A stretch of DNA of 64,000 nt, from NCBI GenBank assembly GCA_020410785.1, contig CP084574.1, positions 1-64,000 of the forward strand, in the 5' to 3' direction. The notes below the pieces were generated by a model. The model was not told the origin of the DNA. It was given only the letters and a program-made list of their open reading frames with translations, and made no database searches. Positions within the stretch are counted from its first letter, which is position 1, and every line of letters begins with the position of its first letter. The translations under genes were made by a program, and so were the position numbers. Of this stretch, positions 20,601 through 29,400 are shown one piece after another. Source of the stretch: Rickettsia endosymbiont of Culicoides impunctatus. GTDB taxonomy: Bacteria; Pseudomonadota; Alphaproteobacteria; Rickettsiales; Rickettsiaceae.

Positions 20601-23441
20601 ACTTAATTTTTGCAATTTATGCTGATCTACTATTCCTTGATTTAAAAAAATTGTCTGCCAGGATAATTCTTTTGTTGTAATTTTTGTTATAAAATCTTCT
20701 ACATTATCTAATGTTTTTTCATCCACCAACCCATCTAGCACCATCTTATTTTTTTCCTGGTTTATAAATGTTTGGATGCAATCAATACCATCTTTGCTAG
20801 TCCCAACTAATTGCTCTGGTAAATTTCTAGTTATAAGATCACTCAAAGACTCAAAAAATGCTTTAGAAAATTGAGGTATTATAATACCTCTTAACCACAT
20901 AATTTCTGGTATTTTTACTTGAATTATTTCATTTAATTTTTCTTGTAATAAATTATTTAATGCTAATTGTTGTTGAAATTGATTCTCTTCTTCAGTAAAT
21001 AATTTAAATCCAGGTTCTTTATATGTTTTATATATTAACGTATTTCGTAACGATTTTAGTGCTTTCTCTGCACCCCCCTCATCTTTATTGTTAATTTTTC
21101 TCTCTTTTATTACATCTTCATTAAAAAAATCTATGGCTATTCTAAGCTCAGAAATGATATCTTGATCACCTCTCTCATGTATCATTAAATGTTTAATCGT
21201 ATTGTGATAACTACTTAGAAATTTATGAATTGAATTTTCAAAAGTCTTGTCGACCTCTAAGTGTTCTTCTTGTAATGATAGGTAATATATGAGACCCCTA
21301 GTAATATCGACAAGGTGTTTTATGTTCTTATTAGAGTTATATATATTGATTGCACTCTTTAATTGAACTAATTTATATCTCTTATATTGTATAGATAGTT
21401 CTTGTTTATACTCCTCTATTGATTCTTTATATGTTGATTGATTCTTTTTTAAAGAATTTATGTCTTCACTTAACCTATAATATTCTTCTTGATCAATATT
21501 AACAATTACTGTTTTGTTCTCCCAAAATACTTCTTTCCCTTGCTTTTCTTTGATTTTGCCACTATTATCAAATAAATCCTCTAGTTTGATTGTTTGCAGC
21601 GTTTTGCTGCTCCTTTTATAATTACTATATCTTTCTGAAGAACAATCTATAACCTTATTAAGATGCTCTAAAATATCTGTTGACAGAATATCACTATTAG
21701 TATGGCTAATATCAAATGCTAATTTGTTGATCTCTTTTGATATTTCGGATTCAATACATTCTGCTTTATTTTGATCTTTTAATGCTGATTTTGCAATAAT
21801 GTTAGTAATACTTTGATTTAAAGCAACAAATACTTCTTTTCTTTTGGAATATGATATATCTTCTGCATTCCCTGCTGCAACCAATCTATCAAGTTTATCT
21901 AAATATAATTTGATTACCTTAGTATAGTTTTCCTTATTACTTTTATCCAATATGCCACAATATTTACTAAATTTTTTAGTAATACTATTTTTAATTTCTA
22001 AAATATCTTTATATTGCTTTTCTTGATAATTGATTCTGTCCTCAAATAATTTCTTAATTTTTTCCAATTCTATTTGGTCTACTTTGCTTAATATAAATGC
22101 CTTCAAAGAATTTATTTTATCTCTCTTATTATCCGTAACTTTTGAGTTTACTGTGTTGTTTAGATTATTAATTCTTGTATATATATTTTGACCAGTTAGT
22201 TTGCCAAACTCAATCATATTATCTATGTAGTATGCTAACTCTTCTATATTAAGACTATCATTTTCAGATATGCAGTACTCGTCCAAAATACTTAATATGA
22301 TACCTTCTTCATTTGAGACATTTTCTATTTTTTGTCCTTGAACAAAGTTTTTCCACTGCTCTGATACGATATTTTGTTTTATACTGTTCAGTGATTTTAT
22401 TACTTCACTAATTTTTTCTAACTTACCTATACTATTTGTTTTAGCTTTTAGCTGATCGAATATTTGATTATAAAATATATGACGCGTATAATTATTAGAT
22501 GAAAACTGTTCTATCCCTCCTATCATAGCTGTAGTGAGATGACTTAAACCACTACTAGTATCAAATTTATTTTCTAAATTCTGTAATTCTTCAAGTATGT
22601 TTATTATTTTTTTAGTACATAATTGTATATATTGTTCTTTTAATTCTATTATTCTTTCTACATTTGCATTTTCACTATTTTGTAATTCTGTAGATATTTC
22701 TTCTATGCTTATTGGATTGCTACTGTCCAATATTTTTTCTTTTATATCATAAACTAATAATTGAAGTTTTGAAAACTCTATTGTCTTATAACCAATTAAT
22801 AACTTAAATTTATCTGTATCATTTAGTAAATTAAGTTCACTTTTATCTTTATCCACTAATAATGATGATGTTTCTTGAATAATTGCTTCTATTTCTCCTT
22901 TTCCTACTTCTGTTCTTGAGTTACTTAACCCTGCATTTTTATCAAACTTGTTCAAAGCTTCGTGCAAAATAATTTGCTTATATTCAGGACTATCTATAAT
23001 TTTTATTTTTTCCTGCAATGTATCGTTAACTGCTTCAGCCAAGCTTATTTTACTACTATTTTGTCCTTGCCTTTTTATAACCTCTAATACCAAACTTTGT
23101 GCCTCTTCTGCTTCTACATCACCTACTGACTTATATCTATCTTGTATTTTTAATGTCCAATCCTGTAATATCTTTTCTATTTCTTTACTGATATTACTCT
23201 TCTTATCTACGGTTATTTCTTTTCTTTTTATATTATAAGTAATAACAGTTTCTTCAATGTCTTCTATTTGCTTACCCAACTCTGCTATTTTGCTATAAAT
23301 TATTGTTTGTTGAGAATTCTTATGACCATCCTGCCATCCATCTTGTTCAATACCAAAATCTGATGTATTTATTTCTTTGAGCAAAGGCAATACCCTACTT
23401 CCTTGTGCTTCCCCTAATTCTCTATTTACTTGTGATTTCAT
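8658..23441 (-). CDS. Giant SecA-like / CE-protease modular protein, ~4,927 aa
   Basis: One uninterrupted frame. I chose ATG at 23,441 because GTGGAG sits 7 nt upstream; the frame also allows TTG at 23,456. Modules by residue: a long helical N-terminal region (1-1,680); a SecA-like motor with YTGEGKT (about 1,765), DEVDSMMID (about 1,885), YGMTGTVGG (about 2,070), GRGTDL (about 2,393) and FGRTARAGNQG (about 2,430); a TPR-like stretch (about 2,585-2,625); a tandem 127-residue duplication (about 2,957-3,170); a hydrophobic segment with an AEGVGDIVFAI...GNFSWKSY pattern resembling the latrotoxin C-terminal domain (about 3,480-3,620); a lysine-rich PKKKAK patch (4,180-4,185); a proline-rich linker (about 4,435-4,450); and a predicted clan-CE cysteine protease with His4533, Asp4553, a Gln pair just before Cys4587 in NCGPEVIENF. 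A TPR-like acidic tail ends in GNIAQETYYM. It lies 40 bp after the upstream giant gene. Likely a host-directed effector or toxin (inference). Confidence 0.88.
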   Translation of the reverse strand: MKSQVNRELGEAQGSRVLPLLKEINTSDFGIEQDGWQDGHKNSQQTIIYSKIAELGKQIEDIEETVITYNIKRKEITVDKKSNISKEIEKILQDWTLKIQDRYKSVGDVEAEEAQSLVLEVIKRQGQNSSKISLAEAVNDTLQEKIKIIDSPEYKQIILHEALNKFDKNAGLSNSRTEVGKGEIEAIIQETSSLLVDKDKSELNLLNDTDKFKLLIGYKTIEFSKLQLLVYDIKEKILDSSNPISIEEISTELQNSENANVERIIELKEQYIQLCTKKIINILEELQNLENKFDTSSGLSHLTTAMIGGIEQFSSNNYTRHIFYNQIFDQLKAKTNSIGKLEKISEVIKSLNSIKQNIVSEQWKNFVQGQKIENVSNEEGIILSILDEYCISENDSLNIEELAYYIDNMIEFGKLTGQNIYTRINNLNNTVNSKVTDNKRDKINSLKAFILSKVDQIELEKIKKLFEDRINYQEKQYKDILEIKNSITKKFSKYCGILDKSNKENYTKVIKLYLDKLDRLVAAGNAEDISYSKRKEVFVALNQSITNIIAKSALKDQNKAECIESEISKEINKLAFDISHTNSDILSTDILEHLNKVIDCSSERYSNYKRSSKTLQTIKLEDLFDNSGKIKEKQGKEVFWENKTVIVNIDQEEYYRLSEDINSLKKNQSTYKESIEEYKQELSIQYKRYKLVQLKSAINIYNSNKNIKHLVDITRGLIYYLSLQEEHLEVDKTFENSIHKFLSSYHNTIKHLMIHERGDQDIISELRIAIDFFNEDVIKERKINNKDEGGAEKALKSLRNTLIYKTYKEPGFKLFTEEENQFQQQLALNNLLQEKLNEIIQVKIPEIMWLRGIIIPQFSKAFFESLSDLITRNLPEQLVGTSKDGIDCIQTFINQEKNKMVLDGLVDEKTLDNVEDFITKITTKELSWQTIFLNQGIVDQHKLQKLSLIIQEYHAKFAQEDLEGLILELAKKKASVDIESFLMLVLRLYANKILDDQANTLRKNYKEETIIAKLSISLELEIINAFNVWQVGKNTQRKKTYQDFIDHLKQLRNCVLETSCSEDNIKEIDSLEQKEIRFITDILDISELELNSRDVNNIISTKLDTQQKDEDKITYLKLLLQLPDSFYSNKIDYKNFVTKLVQNVQDNRSEQGAVELNLYYYIREHVYKYYDLFLDQILDITEDIDQRKSDIQEALQRLYENLSVTDFIKYAIKLLTNDDDYKEINFIIKTYKQDQRKINGVDLGYILPFLYSEEKEHLKALLSFEKTEPEATIANSTENDNGKTLDEAIVKLLQYRSKQSTTNIISKLKRTFTEEQDPPILMWVEELIDLRLNAVRDLILSKISYQDHGTNKIGDILDAFRFFHDEKGNLDKALDTLDLICKNINKFSTLEEIKQFIYSLLHIDDFTIVNHIIKSSDKKNIILDLLFSQIVVENNKKLKNAIDKLKFILSNSTFEEINYFCKIFFLQVCEQQNLDNLPIIIDLIIESKAYINRDFLRNLQDKDMSLWNSFLKKTVMLNELNTTIFCKCSNKNKNKIVDLLYQMKDEKGGELQQILFNKIKNLDETDKDSCNIRKLNFILNKIIYKPYKDDAIEQLPQKLNEWEKILFANDESKGKEILSIKQLLGLMNKEDKIASDGINESIKFCLDKIERKNETLIEQLLTEAKNLNKKSKFYNSSKNINEWQEQEIKEWARIFKSKSSSEHDKMFSWKDNKSTETISEVISVIIRAVIIYDHYPKGPRDTQLISLLLFLDCNNIKGRLGNVYTGEGKTLITIMLATCLGLLGKRVDVVTSSKVLAIRDSQARASGTKEGYKGFFKMFDLHASNNCDEECEKPDTGEDERKSRYQNCSIIYGEVGYFQRDILLSQFFSKNIRGGHGIGDVLILDEVDSMMIDNAAKTLYISHNITDMRHLKDIFIHIWAAVNSQEERYYSEDNVQKIIKYINKIINTSDVRNYSNTSSQEDDLKVMIPSTLYDFVQMNLKTWIESAYDAKYIGEDNAYIIGDEDSQKQNEVIIMDKDTGVEQTSTKWSNGLHQFIQLKHSSKLSDESLKAVYISNVGYFQKYQNLYGMTGTVGGIEERKLLRDVYGIDFFEIPRFKTHRFEYDFESESIAGTPEEWLQNIIENIDENMDQQLIYTKEYISLMTDKLHKEQQSLDQLIKNYTIQKNEKEDLEQQKTKCVNKIKIFKDIERISDETIEICEKPLLNKFKTDMNRIHDQINILRESCGDSDQSNTLDKILDWITEISSSNSEYEIEQFGTKFNNNIKRLDIADLNNKEKEKLEKLNVLINKIQEEIDYIDADKIANQTNLAFYKQESQVKPGSKKTDSRRAVLIICDNIADLKYIEEKVRKKFNNHDEYELGQYKIYKYDRAYQKFDISRLEAGDIVIATNIAGRGTDLKVSKQVKVNGGLHVILSYIPKNFRIEKQAFGRTARAGNQGTATYIVFDPRKQSEDIDISQLKKERNELETDRLAIVQKEQLPKINLEDTLFAKFNKLRENIESKLYSFNLHQQSKSKDYLKLQIDSLKNQWAIWLNKMSDKFNKIHEVGNDKILREYEDFEREIKGKLNNKYGLIEEPGELNKLGRVYLDNKQYSTALDCFDYIINHHPSFASIALYYKAFCIIHKEGGGFDAKVKVKVALKESLRMLEDDRSRVLSRNQILKTINEVARAKGMGLDSNCFAKQNEGEAQILSVHINAINSAIGSEISPDCFNTFGIVGDQAQKVYDQLLKNQYDIIKDFRISKKCFIGSKVLIKDQEKQKQVLEEEKNKLARWVENYKELPKTSTIHLLQSLPYVDSKIYDDAIRFITRHNEDYITFDAEHQSHSEIFKILEDVKIISQRQIFKKTAISSLRDLVATSELIEFPDVFYYCKEQVLDNLKHSLINSQKKSWWYKEREKKPESFESFIYTKKNFTKDTASLVKVEEVIRIAADIKQKLLGKLDHQIFCKKGDQIKNILTSSLLSIDHKFLKQRFRNIKNESIFFGKKAEIEDFCLGRQEITLSDGQIIALLDNQLFTQNDIVSAISKIINLSKNPSPEDKTSFDILLHHLFKFNNLVIKNQLVKLIRDKTLLQDEQINKILTHLEKYTQLTIDHKFLKQKFRDIKNESIFFGKKSEIQDFCLGRRKITLSDGKIIYLLDNQLFAQDDIVRGLKKIINLSKNPSPEDKTSFDALMIQLDFDVGKKFEAINSYNQYSLKDYAHLDKIKEYLEIINLKDSSNDENTKSTIEQLDFSVDSRLTKKSNKIIYILKSKLGTDKPLKKEDFQLAEEAFEILRAILIDANIINTSIFNLLTGERKEDNINPVLEAILIRIYQAGGVITDQDIVLKDKKEASQELFNRLRELHIIKPPKINFKLGRAKYVPEFLGGNTWKDSSDPAKKMEYIKAKIEQVVHEVFGLTTQDDTGHQINQYVTGGIGSESKNKELDEKIEVITNIIKHVAGTIKTLPEIKVESKDLRTMFSEGKVPPELIDYIHICFDAVLEYKEDKGFDWDCFLCAIIGLAQIVAGIALEVLSGGSAHFIAQALIAEGVGDIVFAIQAGIEGNFSWKSYGQHKVQSLMISLITAGVGSFLSKGAQTGKMAVGLATKTAITKAIMKTVIVESCTAVITATVNVGTEEISQLLIEEIANTHFVQYFANWTKEDSAYNQKIKSIENKLTGLYNRFGTTIAKQIIDTCIESSLHQMISGVLGDKIFAQISCVVENITKAFSMVSRRLGKGNSKAKLLGTIASCVEKTVKVTEFSKNFAQLCNISNDFYDHLIMELNKLEVSLIEQQKNGTLKIDENQIAEEKVLCSFSGEVSKDVRMVQEKMHVAFKSKIQNGFLQPAVSSLLHMAVKPIQQIIAAPFTNAMDQLKGHIDSRAEMFQESIMHQHADRVLPITARQKKALELRDEIIKIENIKDPSFLKAEVTNFVGETLENLQKEHGANLHVMIKNGNIYAVLPTYKQLCDNIQSGNLKLAGELHIKMAATQVGREIEVVSANIDDSKTLIHHEKGPGIVKPIGASKSKNESYKIAFIEGENGNAGHYTPVIEDQDGNWKVIRDIDQIAKTKDACFGQTMAFLKEYEKTGSLESAKACAENPSKVAQYNKSLGKFAKHNKAIKAHYLQGTTVKSNRIVGGADVSGIEKKLANHVINAINTLKNLNTITSDNETKKTLEILIAKEQSILDILNKINPPEKKDANQVNHPKKKAKNEHPDKNDKNKINLTRAKKNLLRTILAREFVAIESLARTELSDREYFYLESLARTEYLDEEFVAIESLARKKLKLLGTQYDEATLLRLKYNNAIFLRRQYNDNIHPIAYSVQFSQKGVNAFFSADTTSTRFPFAAKSVPEVGKMKPFPTEEFRINVFLHPYLSGVIVADNNRGLTAHAMARVPLTRIQLTDDPSNYTALQKTIDKNFNGRSIWFDKNLNKLPSEVRHDLKIAYPSNKISLEDNPAGSIQRLPTDPPPPSQPPPPSLSGSNLKQFADITWIDSYFSKYTLDAIESILELRINNLGLKEVKIARGYIFQKNYNNLQEMIYHLTDTKSGIILAPLNLYNKHAVGIMGVKEQDNGLRLYYIDPSNETIPDRFKQIFIDNGLQIEQLPTEQQKYANCGPEVIENFILYLTGERLSQEESIVCHSKLIEQKLVSKANNLDEAIDSRYSRDLEKLDSSYDNDDSEKVDQEEVPLGSVDIDIKSAPNIPCLTKHSASTFQTTDFENKNYDTNNNDTSISNKNTAIDDNDTIREQNAFAAYAQGNLLSNEAWEDESDEYNDRSVEAEQKFAKSLELYKVAVELSPTNIAYKHALDITSLKIEGNNSFSEGVALVNIAYDLQEEANELADDQEVYQEVLNHYQQALEFYKAAQASFHEGWYLSKDTRLKSCIEIVQDSIGLIQKAITEIQAEVDSESIEKNDVTDTNTYLTRDPIELFKQDDQDYILNDYLMGNIAQETYYM
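10675..10825 (-). repeat. Short tandem coding repeats in the giant gene
   Basis: Three copies of a unit containing CTAGCTAAGGACTCTA lie about 50 bp apart and encode degenerate repeats of the (A/Y)IESLAR or YLESLAR type. They fall between the lysine-rich patch and the protease domain of the giant protein. This looks like a linker that has expanded by slippage or unequal recombination. Confidence 0.75.
13940..14580 (-). repeat. Tandem 381-bp duplication inside the giant gene
   Basis: Two copies of a block start in phase 381 bp (127 codons) apart. Each encodes IDHKFLKQ(R/K)FR, NESIFFGKK, a CLGR motif, a LLDNQLF motif and NLSKNPSPEDKTSFD. Parts such as the segment around 13,941-13,990 and 14,322-14,372 are almost identical at the DNA level, so the duplication is recent or kept alike by gene conversion. 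Confidence 0.85.
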
Positions 23442-23481
23442 ATAAATACTCCACAATTATTTTAAAAATCCTAATACTAGC

Positions 23482-26400
23482 CTACATGTAGTAAAGTTCT
23501 TGAGCAATATTTCCTACTAAATAATTATTCAATAGGTCTGGTTGATCATCTTGCATAAATAACTCAATAGGAGCATTTACTAAATAATTATCTGCTTCTG
23601 TAAAATCATTAGGTTCTTGTATCAATTCACCATCAACTTGTGATCGAATCTCTTCAATGACTCCTTTAGTTAATCCTATGGAATTCTCAACTATCTCAAT
23701 ACATGACTTAAATCTAACATCTTTACTTAAATACCACCCTTGATGAAAACTAGTTTGAGCTGCCTGATAAAATTCTAAAGATTGTTGATAATGCCTTAAT
23801 ACTTTTTGGTAAGTGTCTTGATCAATAGCTAATTCATTAGCTCCTTCTTGCAGCTCATAAGATATGTTAGCTAATTCCACACCTTCGCTAAATAAACTAT
23901 TACCCTCTATTTTAAAGATTGTTGTATCCAATGCATGCCTATAAGTAATATTAGTTGGTGATAATTTTACAGCTTCTTTATATAATTGCAGTGATTTTGC
24001 AAATTTCTGCTCTGCCTCTACCGATCTATCATCGTTTTCATCACTTTCAGCTTCCCAAGCTTCATTGCTGAGTATATTCCCTTGATTATAGGCAGTAAAG
24101 GCTTCCTGTTCTCTGGCAAGATCATCAATAGGATTATTATTACTATTAAGACTTTTATCTTTTTTAAATAATTTTGTATCTTCTATTATTGTAGAGATTG
24201 CAACTGGAGATTCTATAGAACAAGAACTATCTGTTCTCTCCTCTACATCTTCACTTTCTAATTGTATCTTTTCTTGAGCATCGATTTCATATAGATCATT
24301 AACTGATTCTTGATCATTTCTATGATCATCCATTACTTCAATTAAATTGTTGGCTTTACTAACTAATTGTCGTTCTAGCAACCCAGAATGGTAATTTATA
24401 GACTCTTCTTGTGATAATCGTTCCGCTGCTAAATATAACATAAAATTTTCTATCACTTCTGGTCCGCAATTACCATATTTTTGCTGCTCAGCTGGTAATT
24501 GCTCAATTTGTAAACCATTCTCTATAAATATTTGTTTTAATTTATCAGGTATGGCTGCATTGGACGGATCAATATAGTATAATCTCAATTCATTATCCTG
24601 ATTTTTAAGACCCATGATTCCAACCGCATGCTTATTATATAAATTCATAGGAGCTAGTACTATTGATGATTTAGTATCAATTAAATCATCAATCATTTTT
24701 TGTAGATTATTATAATGTTCCTGAAATACAGAATTTCTTGCTATAGATACATTGCTCAAACCAAGATCATTAACCCTTAATTCTAATATGTCTTCAATTG
24801 CACTCAGAGTATATTCACTGAAATACCAGTTAATTGAGCTAATGTTTATCGTTTGCCTTAATCCTACACCTTGTAATCCAGAATTTGATGAAGTCTGATT
24901 TTGTTTTATTTCAACTATTTGCTTAGAGCTAGTATCTGTTATTACTTCATCATAAGTTTTGCTTATAATTCTTTCTTCTGTACCTTCAAGCTTTTCATTA
25001 ATATCTTCTGTACTTTCTATATCTAGAGTTAATTCTGACAATAATTCGAGATAACTGTTAACAAGTACCTCAATTTCTTGACAAGAGTTATTAGGATAGT
25101 CTATATATTTTATTAATTTTTTTGTTACTACCTCTAATGATTTTATTACTCTATTTCCTTCTTTCTTAGATCTTGCACCATCTCTTAAAACTTTAACTGC
25201 TGTATTAAATAAGCGTATAATCTTTATTATTTTCTCTATTACTTGTGTTAGTGAGATTGATTTGAGGCTTGGGCTTACCTTATTTATTAGACTATTATAA
25301 ATAGTTGTTATATCATTGTTAATAACTTCTATTAATTGGAAGTATTCTTCCTGATGCTTAGTACTTTTTTTACTACTATTATTTTTTATAATATTATTCA
25401 GTACTGATGTGCCATGATATCTAATATTTTCAACAATTGTTGAGATAAAACCTTCTACAGATTGTAAATATTCTTTACTAAATTGCTCTTCTTTCTTTTG
25501 GCTTAATACTTGCACTTGATGCATTTTAAACTCACTGACAACTGATTCCAAATTTTTAAGATTTGGTTGTTTGTTGTAAGTTAACATTGTTTTTTCATAC
25601 ACAGTTTGTGGAGTAAACTTTTGCGTAAAATTAATTGCACATTTCTCTAAATAAAATGTCTTTCTATCTTCTATTAGGTCAATTAAATAATCAATATCGT
25701 CTTTTAATCTATCATTAACAAGTAAAGATTGTCCCTCAAACCTCACCTGCAGTTTTTGTGCAATATTATCTTCTTGCGTTTCACTTAATTCTATTACTTT
25801 CATCATTTGCAATACAAATACCTGTCCAGTCATATCATCACTTAAATGTGCTAAATGATCAATTTTAAGACGAGTACTGATTTGTTTTAAATAGTCTAAC
25901 AGTAAATTTCTTTTAATCGAACTCAGAGTAGATATATTATTGTCAATTCTTATTCTTTTTATCTCTTTTGTATAACTCTCTACAATCTCTTTAAAATCAT
26001 TCTTTGTAAAACTAACTTGTTCATTTTTTTTATTAAGTTCTGTAATTATTAATTTAACTTTTTCATAATTAATAACCCCAGCCCTATAATGCTTCACAGA
26101 TTGGTCTAAAATAAATTTTATTTCTGCTATATTTACCGGTATATTTTGTAAATCAAAAAGATTTTCTGTTGTTATATATGAATTCTCATTTATTTGTTTT
26201 TTATTATTATATTTAGCTTTTAAATAAATTTCTCTATCTTTCCAACCAATAACATGCATAATTTCTTCAACATGCTGAGTTTCAGCTTCTTTTTCGATCT
26301 CTTCATCTATTTCAGTTTCTGTTACTATTTGTGATAATCTTTCCTGTTGTAAATATACCAATTTTTTACTTAAATCTCTAATATCTAGCTGTTTACTTGC

Positions 26401-29400
26401 AAAATCTTTGTTCAAATATTTTAAATTACGTCTATTGCTTTTTAGCCTATCTCTTACGGTCTCTAAATATTCATCGAGAATTCTTATAAGATATTGCTTA
26501 TTACCATACAATTCTTCTCTCAAGGCACTATATTTCTCTGATTTAGCCAACGTCTGTATCGTATCTAGTTCTAACACTCCTTTTTTATCTCGTAAATTTT
26601 GAGCTGTTGTAATTGCCGTTATTATTTGATTAATCTTACCAATTTTTTTGCTACTAAGAGATGAATCTTTGTTTTGTAATGATTCTATATCTCCCAAAAC
26701 TTTATCTAATTTTAAACGTTTAGTTTCTATTTCAATCTCAACATTTCCCATATCATACTGAATATTACTTGTTTCTTGAGTGTATATTTCAATATCCCCC
26801 ACTAACTTTTCTTGTTCTACCACTAAGTCATAAATATTTTCCCTATAAAGAGTTATCCAAGATACCTCTTTCTCATCTATTTTCTTTTCACTTAATTTAC
26901 TATGTAAACTGTCAATATTTATTACATCCCTCTTATTTTGCTGTAGAGTTCTATAATCATCCCTAAGCTGTGCTTCTTCTTCATTATTTTGACCTCTCTT
27001 ATTTTGATGTTCTCTATCTCTATATTCTATAGGATTATCTGCTTCCTTATATAACACTTGAAAACTGGTGAGTGCTAGTAGCAAAGTAACAGGCAAGGCA
27101 GCAAATGCTGCAGCAATACTTAATACAGTAAAAACTCCATCATTAGTGCTAGTAACATTCTCAGCAGCTCTTATTTGATCTCTAAATTCCGGATATTTTT
27201 CTATAAGATCGGCTCTGTCAATTACAGTATAAAATGTCTTTGTTTTAACAAAAAAATTATCTTTATCTTTGACTTGATCCATCCCATATAGTCCAGGCTC
27301 ACCTCCTTGTCCTCCACTTGGCTTAGATTTATCTAAAATATTATCTGCATCATATCCTTGATTCATTTCTCCTATAGTTATTTTTCCTGCTTTATGTTGA
27401 ATATCAATAACACCTGCTTTTCCTCCCATTCCTGGTCGTCCAGTTTTTCCAGGGCTACCTCCACACCCCCCAGCTGTACCACGACTCCCAAAGCCAATAT
27501 TGGTATGACCAACACCTAGCCCTTTGGTATCTTCTGCTTGTCCATCTTTACCATCCTTACCTTTTAATCCTTCATCACCATTACCACCTAATTGTCCTTC
27601 TGCTCCATTCCCACCATTGACCTTAATTGATTTTAAACTCTCTAAATTTTTTATTGTATTTTCAATTCTGATAACTATGTTGCCACCGTGATTACCATGA
27701 TCTCCGTCATATCCATCATATCCTTTATCACCTCTAGGTTGATTATCATTGCTTCTTTTGACACGTCCATCAGATGCTTTATGACAAAATTTTGTACCAT
27801 CTTTTCCAGATGTATCTAATGTTAAATTCTTGCCAATACATTCCATATTTACTGCGTTAACGGTTACATCAATCCCAGGATATGAAGGAGAATCACTTAG
27901 GATAAAATTACCACTAGCAATTATCTCTATTTCATCTACATAGCAACTAACTACATCTTTATAGTCTATCTTTAGGTCATTTATTACCTTAGCAGCATCT
28001 GCAAATTTAGCATTTTTCTTAGATTCCACCTCTTCACTTTTATAATGGAGTTCTATTCTTCTTTCTATTAATGTTCTTAATTCATTATGTATATCTTTGA
28101 TGGCAGTAATGCCATATTCTGTGGAATGCAAAAAATCTCCACTAAAACTTAGTCCTTTAGTGGATTCAGCACAGTTTATTGCTTTCTCTACATATCCTTT
28201 AATCTTGTCATGTATGTCTTTATAATTGACATTTGTTGCTAAAACTTTAAATTTTTTGATAGGTTTATCTTTTATAAGTTCTTGAACAATTTCACATTCA
28301 ATGCTTACCGCATCTCTTATTACAGCTCTAAGTCTATTAACAAGTTCATACGATAATGAACCAGCAATTTTTTTATCACTGTCAATATATTGTTTTAATT
28401 GTTCATAATTTATATCTCTAACTAATAACTGCCAAAAGTTGATGGTATTCTCAGCTAATAATTTTTCTAATTCTTTTCGTAATTTTTCAAGCAATGTTTT
28501 TAAATTACTATTTTCATAGATGCTTTTCTTAATCTCCTCCTTTTTTGATTGCAACTTACTATTAGCTAAAATCGATTTCAAGTTTTGAATTAACTTTACT
28601 ATATCATTACTTACATCTATCTCTTTTTGTTTCTCAGCTTCTTCTTGTTCTTTTCTTTCTTTTTCTGCATTTACTCTTCTTAAATCATTATGTAACTCCT
28701 TTCTCCTATTCTCAAGTTGCCCAATCTGTATTTCAAGTGCTTCTTTCTCTTCTTCTTTAAGTTTTATTTCATCTTCTATTTTTTTCAGTTCTCCCTCTAA
28801 TCTTACTATTTCTTTTTGCAATTCTTTGATTTGTTGCTGATTTTCTTTCTCATTATTACTTAATTCTCTGATTCCTTCTTGTGCAAATTGTAACTTCTCT
28901 TTTAAACCTACAACAATATTTGACAATTGCTCTATTGTTTCCTCGTATTTATCTTTAGCTCCTTCTTTTTTTAATAATAACGAATTTATTAACCCCTGGT
29001 CTTTTTCTATATTTTCTTCATTATTGCGAATCTCTTGAGACAATAATTCTAATTCTTCTTGTCTATCTTTTATTAATTCTTTTAAATACAACTCCTCTCT
29101 TAATTCTTGCAACTGAGTTACATTGTCTTTTTGCCTTCTTTGTTGCTCTGCTTTAATTATTCTAAATAAAGCCTTATCATATAAATTTTTAACAATTTTC
29201 AATCTTGCTATTTTTTCTTGTGGATCATCATTTTCTATTCCATTGTCTAATTTTTCTAAATATGCTAAATAAGCAAATAAAGAAAAGCTTTGTGAGTCTG
29301 CAGTATCTGTTAACTCTAACATATTACAAAACAGAGCGTTGAAATCTTTTAATGACGATATCTTAGCCAAATTCCCCTTTTCTCTTTTATACCCCTCGAC

